Made by a program: the position numbers and the translations under genes. The notes under the pieces are model-generated. The model worked only from the letters and a program-made list of their open reading frames with translations. It made no database searches and was not told the DNA's origin. Of a stretch of 64,000 bases of DNA, positions 10,165 to 19,103 are shown piece by piece. Position 1 is the first letter of the stretch; every line of letters starts with the position of its first letter. Source of the stretch: Ephemerocybe angulata (lineage: Eukaryota > Basidiomycota > Agaricomycetes > Agaricales > Psathyrellaceae); contig JAACJK010000005.1 of NCBI GenBank assembly GCA_013368325.1, positions 620,001-684,000 on the forward strand. The letters run 5' to 3'.

Positions 10165-11444
10165 AAACCCGGCTTGTCGTTGGCGAGGAGCCCAAAGAGA
10201 CGGTTCTGCTCGGCGAGGGCAGCCTCTAGGCGTGCAAACCTAGGGTCCTCGGGCGTCGTCGAAGGGGCAGGGGATGAGACGTTGGGGGCAGAGGTCTCGC
10301 CTGGGAAGAGGGTGAAGGGGGTGTCGCTGGTCGTGGCAGCTGCCTTCTGGGAGCGTCGGGCTCCTCGGCCTTTCTCGTTGCCTAGGTACTTGTCCTGGCA
10401 GACGGCCTCGATGTGCCCGATGCGGGCGCAGTATCCACACTTGGTGGCCTCGTGTCCTCCTGCCGACTTCAGGTGGGCCTTGGAGCCACACCCGTAGCAG
10501 CGACCTCGCATGAGCTTGGTGAAGTCTTCACGGGTGCGAGCCGTCGAGCTTCGACTAGCGTCGACATCCATGGCGTAGGGGTCGCGAGCGGCAGTGGGAG
10601 GGGAGTAGGCAGTGGAACCCTTGGTACGAGGGCCTTCTGCCATGCTGTCACGCATGTGGAAGTCAACCTTGACGGCGAGCTGGACAAGCTCCTCGAAGGT
10701 GGCGGGTGCTTTGGCGAAGGAGGCCATGGTCAACCAGGCACGGGCGTCCTTGGAGAGGCCCTGCTTGAAGCGATGGCCAAGGTCCGACTCGGAGTAGTCC
10801 GTGCGTCCGGAGACCTCCTGGAAGCGCGCTGCGTACTGCGCAACCGTCTTGTTGCCCTGGGTGATGGACTCGAGTTCCCTCTGGGCTTCGGCGTTGTCGT
10901 CCGAGGCCATGAAGCGGGCCTTGAAGGCCTTGACGAACTCGTCCCACGATCCGCCGAAGGGGAAAGGGGTGACGGGGACAGCGGTCTGGCTGGCTGCGGT
11001 AGCGGCTGCAGCGGCGGCTTGGGTGGTGGCATGGGCCTCGATGTCTTGGAGGTAGCGGACGGCCCATATCGCGGCTTCCCCCTGCAGGAGCGAGAGGGCA
11101 TGGATGATCCACTGCTCGGGAGCGATCTCGTGGAAGCCGGTGGTAGTGTTGAGCTTGTTGAGGGGAGCTTCCTTCGATCGGGCCCACATGGTGTAGTACT
11201 GGAGGAATCGCCGGGCGTCGGCGGAACCTCCCTTGAAAGGCTCCGGGCGAGCCATACTGGAACCGGTGGACACGTTGACAGCCCCAACCTGGGTGGTGGA
11301 GTGGACAGGAGGAGGCGCAGGTGCAGGGGCAGTCTGGGTTGCTTGGGTTTGAGCTGCGGCCAGTTCGGTCAGCTGCTCGTTGGTCTTCGTCTGGGCTTCT
11401 ATGAGCCTCGTGAAGAGGGCTTCGAGACGCGCGTTGTCAGACAT
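10161..11444 (-). CDS. gag: Gag nucleocapsid-capsid protein of the chromovirus
   Basis: This 427-aa protein starts at an ATG (11444) and stops at TGA (10163-10161). The middle has the retrotransposon Gag capsid pattern (YYTMWARSKEAPLNK, WDEFVKAFKARF). Near residues 320-350 there are two cysteine motifs: a variant CYGCGSKAH and a regular CX2CX4HX4C knuckle, CGYCARIGHIEAVC, typical of RNA binding in nucleocapsid. The N-terminal 70 residues are rich in Ala, Gln and Pro. It forms the particle and packages the element RNA. The long plus-strand frame opposite it is a shadow. Confidence 0.93.
   Translation of the reverse strand: MSDNARLEALFTRLIEAQTKTNEQLTELAAAQTQATQTAPAPAPPPVHSTTQVGAVNVSTGSSMARPEPFKGGSADARRFLQYYTMWARSKEAPLNKLNTTTGFHEIAPEQWIIHALSLLQGEAAIWAVRYLQDIEAHATTQAAAAAATAASQTAVPVTPFPFGGSWDEFVKAFKARFMASDDNAEAQRELESITQGNKTVAQYAARFQEVSGRTDYSESDLGHRFKQGLSKDARAWLTMASFAKAPATFEELVQLAVKVDFHMRDSMAEGPRTKGSTAYSPPTAARDPYAMDVDASRSSTARTREDFTKLMRGRCYGCGSKAHLKSAGGHEATKCGYCARIGHIEAVCQDKYLGNEKGRGARRSQKAAATTSDTPFTLFPGETSAPNVSSPAPSTTPEDPRFARLEAALAEQNRLFGLLANDKPGF
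10164..10170 (-). promoter_or_regulatory. Slippery heptamer G GGT TTT for -1 gag-pol frameshift
   Basis: In gag frame the minus strand reads ccG GGT TTT TGA, so a canonical X XXY YYZ heptamer directly abuts the gag stop. A -1 slip gives GGG TTT TTG AAG, exactly the pol frame, which is open from there. Confidence 0.75.
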
Positions 11445-11892
11445 GGTAGGAGGTGGACTTGGGTAGTCAGGGAGCTTTGGAGAGTACGGTGGCGGTGGTG
11501 ATGATGGGGGTGGGACGCGACTAGGCGGGCTGGTAGGGTGCAGGTACTGTGGGACTAGTGGTAGGACTAGTTCTCCACGAAGGCCAGAGAGGTAGAAGCC
11601 TGGGATAGAATCCTGGGTTTCCTTAGCGTGGGGGCAGGGTTGTTCTGCGCAGTCGGTGTAGACAGTTGCGCCGTCCCGGTCGATGTACCAGTAGACTGAG
11701 GACCAGACTGGATCAGTGGTGGATCGGAGGTAGGCGGAGTCGATCTGTAGGCCGTGAAGGTACGGTTCACAGCTGTCCGGTTCAGAGCCGTCAGAGGTTG
11801 CAGGTGAGGGGGAACGGGTGGGCGCGATGGTGCCGGCTAGCAGGGGCTGCGAGGACGATGGACGTCGGCGCAGTTGGGAGGACTTGATCTAA
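11445..11892 (-). other. Chromovirus 5' leader with self-primer site
   Basis: This is untranslated leader between the 5' LTR and gag. At 11882-11890 the minus strand reads AGATCAAGT, two bases after the LTR end, in the primer-binding position. It has no TGG start as expected for a tRNA 3' end. It is the exact reverse complement of ACTTGATCT in the LTR (minus strand, 12073-12065). The rest shows nothing I can name. Confidence 0.65.
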
Positions 11893-12441
11893 TGTGGCGA
11901 AGACGCCGGCTGATGTCGGACGAGCGACGAGCAGAGAGCAGAGAGCAGAGGAGCAGAGGTCGGACGAGCGACGAGCAGCGATGCAGATACAAGAGCTGTA
12001 TAGTCAAAGGTAAATAAGATACAGGAAGTAGGAGCAAAGCGACTATGTACCTGTATAGTCAAAGAGATCAAGTGGGGAATAATGAACGAGTAGCTACGAG
12101 TATATATGTGTCCAGATGATCTCGAACGAAAATAGAACAATAGAATGATCCAAAGAACAATAGAGTCCATATGAGTCGATATGACTAAAAGGCAGCGCGC
12201 GGGCAGTGCGCCTGAGAACAAAGGTGCGAACAAGGTGTGAACGTGCTGTGCACGAGAATAAGAAGCATGAACGTGCTGTGCATGAAGTGAGGGGAAGGCT
12301 CAGAAGAGCGAAGGCAGTGTGAAGGTGTGCAAGGGTGTGCAAAGGTGTGCAAGAGTGTGCAGGAATGCGCACAATGAATAGTAAAGGAAGAAATGAAAGG
12401 AAAAGAAGAGAAAATAGGTAGGCTGACCGGTGTTCACGACA
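11893..12441 (-). repeat. 5' LTR of the chromovirus with promoter
   Basis: 549 bp with TG..CA ends. On the minus strand a TATATATA box lies at 12107-12101. Thirty-three nt downstream is ACTTGATCT (12073-12065), the likely transcript start that would define the U3/R border. Confidence 0.95.
12065..12107 (-). promoter_or_regulatory. LTR core promoter and predicted transcription start
   Basis: The TATA box and the putative start at 12073 have standard TATA-to-start spacing. The first nine transcribed bases would then be complementary to the primer site that follows the LTR. Confidence 0.55.
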
Positions 12442-12818
12442 AAGACCATTGACTCGAACGAAAAGGGAGCGGAATTACGGGGATAGCTCAGTTAGCAGAT
12501 ATCGGATAGGGTAGATTAGAGACGGTGACTACAGTCAGTCAAATTTGTATATAAGGGGAGGGGGACGGGCACTCATAATATATACGAAATCGAACAGAGA
12601 CTCTTCTCCCTCCGATGCACACCGCCATCTGGGAAGAACTCCCCGCGATAATGAAAGTGGGTAATTAAAAGGTTAAATACAGACGAGAAATACCGAGACC
12701 TAACGACGAGACAATCCGCGAGCAGCACCCCAAAGGCCAAAGCTTCGCTCCGGGTGCAGCCAAGGTGAGACCTAAGAAGAGACAACAAATGGCCACAGCA
12801 TAGACTGACATTATAAAT

Positions 12819-13312
12819 ATGCAGGCAAAAACCCTAGAGGTCTTGGCTGTCCGTCACGACGCGCTGCTTCCCGTAGTATGGGAGGCCCCAGTGTTGACGT
12901 CCATGTCAGGTCGAGTCCGATCAGAGGAAATCGACTTGGAGAGGGACATGTTCCCTAATGGTTATATCGGAGTCCTGTTCTGCACCATACCGTCTACAAA
13001 CAGGCCCCTCCCATTCGCTTACAGAGTGTACATAGACCCTGGCAATCGGGGTCCACCTCCCCTCAACAAATGCTTTGAGAGGGTGTTCGGTACTCCTTGG
13101 ATGGGTAACGTCGTTATTGCCAAGTACGCTCGCAACAACATGCCAGATAGAAGGCTCTTCTGCAACCTGGGACGCCAGGAGCACGAGCTCATACTTTGTC
13201 TGGTAGGAGAGTAAGTGCAGAATGCGTAATTGTGATAGATGCAGTGGACTGATGTAATGAAAGAGCAGTTGGCTGGCCAAGATATGGGATAATACATATG
13301 GAATCAAATAGG
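12819..13312 (+). CDS. Small hypothetical protein, 2 exons
   Basis: Exon 12819-13210 and exon 13270-13312 join across a GTAAGT..CAG intron to 144 aa in frame. Without the intron the frame stops three bases later at 13214. The protein has no signal peptide, membrane segment or motif that I recognise; the end reads DWLAKIWDNTYGIK. It lies 373 bp from the chromovirus target site and is not interrupted by it. Confidence 0.5.
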
Positions 13313-16202
13313 CGCCGTAGTTTGTGGTCTAGAAGAACATACCGCACAAAATGACGCTAAAGGGTTTATCCATTCACCAGTATACAATCGCATCATCTTA
13401 ATGTTACATAGGCTATATTAGTACGATAAGAAAATGGACGAAAATACCTTCCCCAGATATCACAGACTGCAACGGAGGCTGCGCTAGATACCCAGCAGGG
13501 CGCCTAATGACAAATTACGAGTGTGATAGTTTGCTGAGCCTTGTCTGTACACAGCCACTGATCCGCGTGTGATGAGATCAATCTGGCCTCTGGCTGCTGG
13601 GAGACATTGCAGGCGTGGGAGCTGTGCCTCACAGCCACTGATCCGCGAGCGATGCAGGTTTCCGACGTTGGAAACTTGCAAGGCTTCCACTTCACCGAAC
13701 TTCACCCTAGTTCACCCTTCTCTCCTCGTTCTGCAGAGCCCGACAGTGTGAACCGTCCGCCGTTGTGTTGAAGACCGACGTCGATGTTAGCCACCCATAT
13801 CAGCGTTGACCACCGTTGCCGCCGTCGTGTTGAAGACCGGCGACGGCTTACAGCTCTCCGACACTCCAGCGCCCCTCCCAATACAAAACAAGTCTGAACG
13901 ATAAAGTAAGTATATTCTTCCGTTTTATCCTTCCAGGTACTGATACATTGAGCAGACGCGACGAGCACTTTCACTGCACGACGGTAAGCATACATTCACT
14001 CGGCGACACGACACGACGACGAACACTGACCATATTTCTCATCCGTGACCTCCTTTACCTGCACTCGCCCTCGCTGCCGACGCCAGCACCGACGACTGCA
14101 GCCTGCCACATGCGTCGTCGTCCATCCAATGCTGCTAGCGTCGCCGTCGTCCCTCTCGCAAGCTCCTGAAATACAAACCTGGAATCAAGGTAAGCCATAC
14201 ATTCACGGCCCAGATAGTTGACGATGGACTCACCTTGCTTTCAGACCTCACCAGGCTGCAGTCCGCCGTCGCGCTCAACGCGGCAGCCACCTCGTCGCCG
14301 CCTACCTTGCCACTACCTTACGTCGCTCGCTACCAAGTCCTCACCACCGTCACCACCTCACGCAAGCGGACAATATCCATCACCGATGCCGCCAAGTTGA
14401 AGACCTGTCGCTAAGCTTTCCGCCGTCCGACTGCGGCCACCACTGCACCGCCAAGCAACAATCACAACATTGAAGACCGCCGCCGGTGCTCAACCGCCAC
14501 TGTGTCTCGCCATTGACTACCACCGGCGTGATGAAGAACCTGGTTCGTCTCGGTAAGTCGCACCCTCAACCTACCTTTGATACCTCTACTAACCTGCAAT
14601 TCCGCTTTGCAGGCAACCCATTACACCTCCACCTATACCAAGAGAACCCACCGTTACCGCCGATTTTCGCCTTTTTCTGTCTGTGCACGATGGGCATCCG
14701 ACAGGGAGCTGCTCGTCACTTTCTTTCGGTATTCTCTACGACGGGAACTGCACGCTTTCCTTGGATTTACCGGTTAGCGTGCTGTTGTCTATTGTCGGCG
14801 GCCGAACGATTCGAGGTGGCGGCGTAAGTCGGACGCTCTGAGCCCGACGGCGGGGAAGTGGGCAATTATGGGGCACCTATCGGCGACTTCGAATCACCCA
14901 CAGATGGCGACGACCACGGCGCGAGCGATTTATCCCACTCCCGCGGTTCCCATGAGCCCCCGAAGTTTGGCGAACCTCTATATACCCCACGAGGCCACCC
15001 ATCTCGCGTTCCTCGACCCACCCTTTCCAGTCGAACTCCCTATGTATCGCAACGGCAACTCGTGCCTTCCATATCCGATTACCTCTTCCGACCGCTGGTG
15101 TCTCCCATCTACTCTCTCCTGTCGGAAGGTGAAAGATGCAATGGCCAAGGTCAGGGGAGGAGGATGGCACAGCGAAGAGGGGACACCTCGCGCGCTTACC
15201 CCGTCGCCCTCGACCATCTCCCTCGGCCACCTCTGGCTTTTCAGCGCCCACCATGACGGCGCATGCAACCAACCGACTACTTTCCACGCTGGCCTCCGGG
15301 ACTGGTACGTTCCCCAAATGCCCCTGGCACAATCAACTGCTGATGCGCCTCAGCCTCCCCAAAAAGCTCCTCCATGTCACCTCCCTGTATAATCACCTAT
15401 TTAATGTAACTTATATTATTCTAAGTATGAGACATATTTAGCTGCGAATTCGTTCCACATGAAGACCCGGAGTGTGAAGTACCTAGGCTACAACCCGCTA
15501 CAACGGACTCGTACCAAGCCGAGCCTCGCAACAGCCACTGCGCAAGTGATATGTTATATGCAGATAAGTGTCAGACCAGCGTATATAACTGAAGTCCGCC
15601 TGAGTTAGAAAGACAATAGACGCTTTTCAGTCTCTTCAAGTCGGGTAGATACGCCTACCCGACTCGAACAGCCAATAAGCGCCCAATATGGGCCGACACC
15701 TGCGCAGAATGTATGGAATAAGCGATAAGCGGCGTTATTCAATCAATAAGTTATCAATTGGCAATAGTAAAGCAGATGGGACAGCTCATTACGAAAGGCA
15801 AGCTATAGAGCGTAGGTACTGGAAGGGAAAAGGGAAATGAAACGAAAGGCAGGCGGGCGCCTAATAGATATCATACCGAGAAGCACTGGCAAAAATATTA
15901 AAAAAAACCACACCCATCCATCAGACAAGATAATAACTCCCAATTTATGATAGAGCAGGGCTAACAAGGTGGTCGTATTGGTACAAGGAGACTGGACAGC
16001 GGTTCTATAACAAAGTACGTGGAAACTATGTTTTTTATGGATTGTACGATAAGGATGACCTGACGAAATCGACACGAACTATGCGTAGTCCCCCCTGTAG
16101 CTGTCGCTGAAACCGTTGAAGACGGAACTGAAACAGTCAAGACAAGCACCAAGGGATATAATCAGTCTTAGCGGCCTAATCTGACTGGCAAATTTTGATC
16201 AC
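13313..16202. repeat. Gene-free repeat stretch
   Basis: I see no credible gene here. The stretch holds imperfect direct repeats: a 20-odd-base block CAGCCACTGATCCGCG near 13553 and 13632, and a 34-nt unit (ends in GTTGAAGACC plus about 10 nt) at 13753-13786 and 13813-13846. GTTGAAGACC echoes recur further on. CCG-rich codon-like sequence at 13950-15400 opens several overlapping frames with no family likeness. Confidence 0.4.
15639..15664. repeat. Perfect 10-bp inverted repeat with 6-nt loop
   Basis: AGTCGGGTAG and CTACCCGACT (15639-15648 and 15655-15664) are perfectly complementary around the loop ATACGC. A TATATAA motif lies about 55 bp upstream. It could be the U5 or terminator part of a solo LTR, but I could find no matching LTR ends or target duplication. 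Confidence 0.5.
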
Positions 16203-17733
16203 TCACGCGGGTTTGACGTTAAACTGGAGAGACGAGTCCATAGGGAAGGAGCTAGAAGGCCCGTAGTTACTTGAAAAGGAATGAAGGAGTCACGGTGAAT
16301 ATCCATACGCTAAAGCGATCGCATATTAGCATCGTACTCACCTGGGATCCGGCAACAAAAAATCAAGGGAAGCAAGAAACATCTGATCACTGTTCGGGAT
16401 AAAGGATTAATAGAGGTAACAGATATACAAGGAATCGAGAACGTACAACGAAGTCTTGCTTTGAGAATAGGTCCCATCGGAAGACCAGAGCGGGTCGGTG
16501 AAACCAGTAGGAGACAGATTCGACTTCCCCGCAGCCGGCGCGGTCGGTGCCAGAGTGAAAGCAGATGCAGCTCTTCCCGAGCTGTCGTCCAGAGGTTGGC
16601 CAGTGCGAAGGGCGATGGATCGAACCGCCTTCCAAGCATCCCTCTCCATTTCCGCCAGCGGGCCAGTACCCGCGTTCGATATGGCGAACTGGTTCAGAAC
16701 ATCGCCGGACGACCAGGCGAAGTAATCGGTGGGATGAGAAGCAGGATCGGAGTTGATAGGTCCCTCGTCTTGGGAAGGCGAGCAACCTTGAGCTTGAACG
16801 CAGACTGGCTCAACAGAAGGTAGAAACAGGCCATGAACAGTAGCCCAACCACCTTCGAGCCCCGCCGTCAGGCATGGATCCAGGGTGTACGGGTCCATAT
16901 GATCAAAGTTCGAGTCGCTCGAAGCGGCTTCGAAAAGGTAAGCAAAGGAGGAACTCGGGCCCGAATCTTCCATGAAAGGGGCGACGGTACCGAGCGAACT
17001 GGCCAGAGAAGAGAGACTGGCCGTGCTCGAATCCACAGCCCCTGTGGCGAAGGATGGATCGTTAGGTTGGGAAGTGTCGGCGAGAGAGAGGTTGGTCGGC
17101 TTGAACTGGGCCTGCTGCGATGTAGGAAAAGAATCGTCGTCCACGGCACAGAGCCTGCCCGACGATATAGCTTCTCTGTAACGAGGTCTTGTCCATTGGC
17201 ACTACGAGAGAGAGAGAGAGAGGCAGAGCATCCAAGACTCCGTTAGCAAGAGATTAAGACATGAAAAGGGTCGCAGACGCACCTCACTACCACCCTTCTT
17301 GCAGAACGTACATCCATCAGGACCTTCACCTCCAGGACACTTCATAGACGCAAATAAAGGTGCGGGTTAGATAATATAGACGATATTCGGGTTGACGCCT
17401 ACCGGATAACGGACTCCCTGGCAGTTGTCGCAGAACGTATGGTGCCATTCCCTGTACTTCTGACCGAACATCTCGACCAAGCCTGCGTCCAAATCGAACA
17501 ACTTTCTCGACTGTTCCGGCCTTAACGCATGCAGCTCAAAGCTAGAAGAGGAGTAGAGTCAGTGAAGTCGCCACCAAACCAGAAGAAGAGCGCACGTACG
17601 AGCAGAGCGTGCGCAGCTTGCCATGCTCGTCGGTCTTGTGCTTCGCTTCAACGTCGCGTAGCGTAGCAGCCCCTTTGGCGGAGGCAGGATAGTGAGACGC
17701 GCCGTCGTTCATGAGGGAGGGCGAGGAGGACAT
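16203..17733 (-). CDS. Zn(II)2Cys6 transcription factor, 6 exons
   Basis: Minus-strand exons 17733-17600, 17541-17403, 17339-17283, 17201-16447, 16389-16342 and 16269-16203 join in frame to 399 aa with consensus GT..AG introns. The cysteines at about residues 82, 85, 92, 101, 104 and 111 form CX2CX6CX8CX2CX6C, the Gal4-type binuclear zinc cluster that binds DNA. The cluster is split over three exons, so no single open frame reveals it. A basic stretch follows (QWTRPRYREAI). The remainder is Ser/Pro/Asp-rich, as in activation domains, and I see no fungal_trans regulatory domain. It is a nuclear regulator with unknown targets. An upstream start was not excluded. Confidence 0.8.
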
Positions 17734-18127
17734 TAATGCGGTGAAAGATGAGGGGAAATATCAGCACAAGCAGGGAGCGAGAAACTGGGGGATAAGAAAT
17801 GCCCGGCGCATCGACCCTTAGTTATAAGGCATCGATATGCTATATCCTAAGAGCGGAGCTGCCAGATTAAGCATTGACTCGCTGGCGAATACTTACGGCC
17901 ATTATTTCAAGAAGAGCTGGGGGTACGAGACGCGTCGAGTAAGGTTACCCTGACGAGATTCGCGTCTGAGCCCCCGCCCTCCATGCCATAGCGATGGAGA
18001 AGTCAGTATGAGCCAAGAGCGGGCCCGCGCGCGCGCATAGACACCCCCGAAGGGGTATGCACACAGGGAAGGTGAACACTCAGGATCCAAAGAGTTCGCA
18101 GCGCATACTGAGGGTGGGGTTAAGAGC

Positions 18128-18136
18128 TTTTAAATA
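18128..18136 (+). promoter_or_regulatory. TATA-like box for the 18230 gene
   Basis: TTTTAAATAA-type sequence lies about 95 nt before the ATG at 18230, in line with the direction of the gene. Confidence 0.3.
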
Positions 18137-18229
18137 ATGGCATGGAAGCACGATGGCTGTGACCTTTCTGGGATGTTGTCTATAGGCGAGTCGTGGGAAC
18201 TATTTAGTCAGGGGTGACTGGGGGTCAAT

Positions 18230-19103
18230 ATGCGCCACTCCATTCTCCCCGGTCGCGAGGCTATGGAACAAAGTTACCCTTTACCCTCGGTGGCTCCCTC
18301 GATATCGGCTGAGGGGATGCTTGGACTACGCAGAATTCTGAACGATCTCGAACACAACCGACCGTTCGCAGAGGCGCACAGGGAAAGGCTGGTGGCTGCT
18401 GATATTGCATTTATATCCCACGACGCGTCCGTCCGAGACCACTACACCGGGAAAGACACCTTACACGCCGCATTCTCGTCTTTCAGAAACGGCACCCCAA
18501 GCGAAGATATAAGGAGGATCTTGAAGGTTAAAATGCGTCGTGCCTTATTTGATCAAGTGAGCGGGAGCGAAACTGGAATATTACAGCTGATGACACCGCC
18601 TCCTTAAGGCCGCGGCGCTAGATCAGGCTACGGGCGGTACCACCATGGTCATCCACATACCAGGAGCCTACCCGCCAGGGACGCCCGCTTTAGCAGAGAA
18701 CGTACACGCGTACACTTACGTCCCTAAGTCCGTCCTCATGGAACTAGAGGAAGAAGGACAGGACAACCCGGTGCCTGACATCGTGCAAGACGTCATTAAC
18801 CGATTGGGTCCACCTACTTTAGCCAGGTTCGCCAAGTCCAGCAAGATGTTGTGGGGTCGCACAGCGGCAGTCGACCCAGTCGACCCAACTTCACTAACCA
18901 CGGCTGTACGCGCCCCAGTACTGAACAGGATGCCGAGCACCCTCGAAGGATCATCGAGGTACATCTTCTACGGGAAAAAGGAAAGAGCAGTCCCCAGCGT
19001 AACGCAGTATTTCGCTCCTGGCATAATGGTCTCGAGGAAACAGTCTAGCGAAGATGACTTCGACCATAGTGACACCTCGACGTTAGCATCTGACCTGGAT
19101 TAG
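18230..19103 (+). CDS. Hypothetical protein, 2 exons
   Basis: Exons 18230-18556 and 18609-19103 join across a 52-nt GTGAGC..AAG intron in phase 0 to 273 aa. The second exon is open upstream of its first Met in exactly the needed frame, which supports the intron. The C-terminus is acidic and serine-rich (SSEDDFDHSDTS). I recognise no domain. It is bounded by the zinc-cluster gene on one side and a gene desert on the other. Confidence 0.55.

Larger units (their letters stand above)
5661..12441 (-). mobile_element. Complete Ty3/gypsy chromovirus, LTR to LTR (6,781 bp)
   Basis: The element is bounded by two 549-bp direct repeats starting TG and ending CA. It is flanked by a perfect 5-bp target duplication, AAGAC, at 5656-5660 and 12442-12446. 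Coding order on the minus strand is 5' LTR (11893-12441), primer site, gag, pol with integrase and C-terminal chromodomain, polypurine tract, 3' LTR (5661-6209). I found no difference between the LTRs by eye, so insertion is very recent and the element may be active. Chromodomain elements of this kind usually target chromatin marks. Confidence 0.95.

Noticed and set aside
10413..11501. A 362-codon plus-strand frame opposite gag
   Set aside because: It is a shadow of the GC-rich gag codons, has no family likeness, and lies in the known gag of the element.
14486..15441. Overlapping frames of 100-174 codons in CCG-rich sequence
   Set aside because: Several frames on both strands are open at once, with no family match or splice logic.
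15472..15670. Solo LTR from TGTGAAG to CGAACA around the hairpin
   Set aside because: No target duplication and no second copy in the window.
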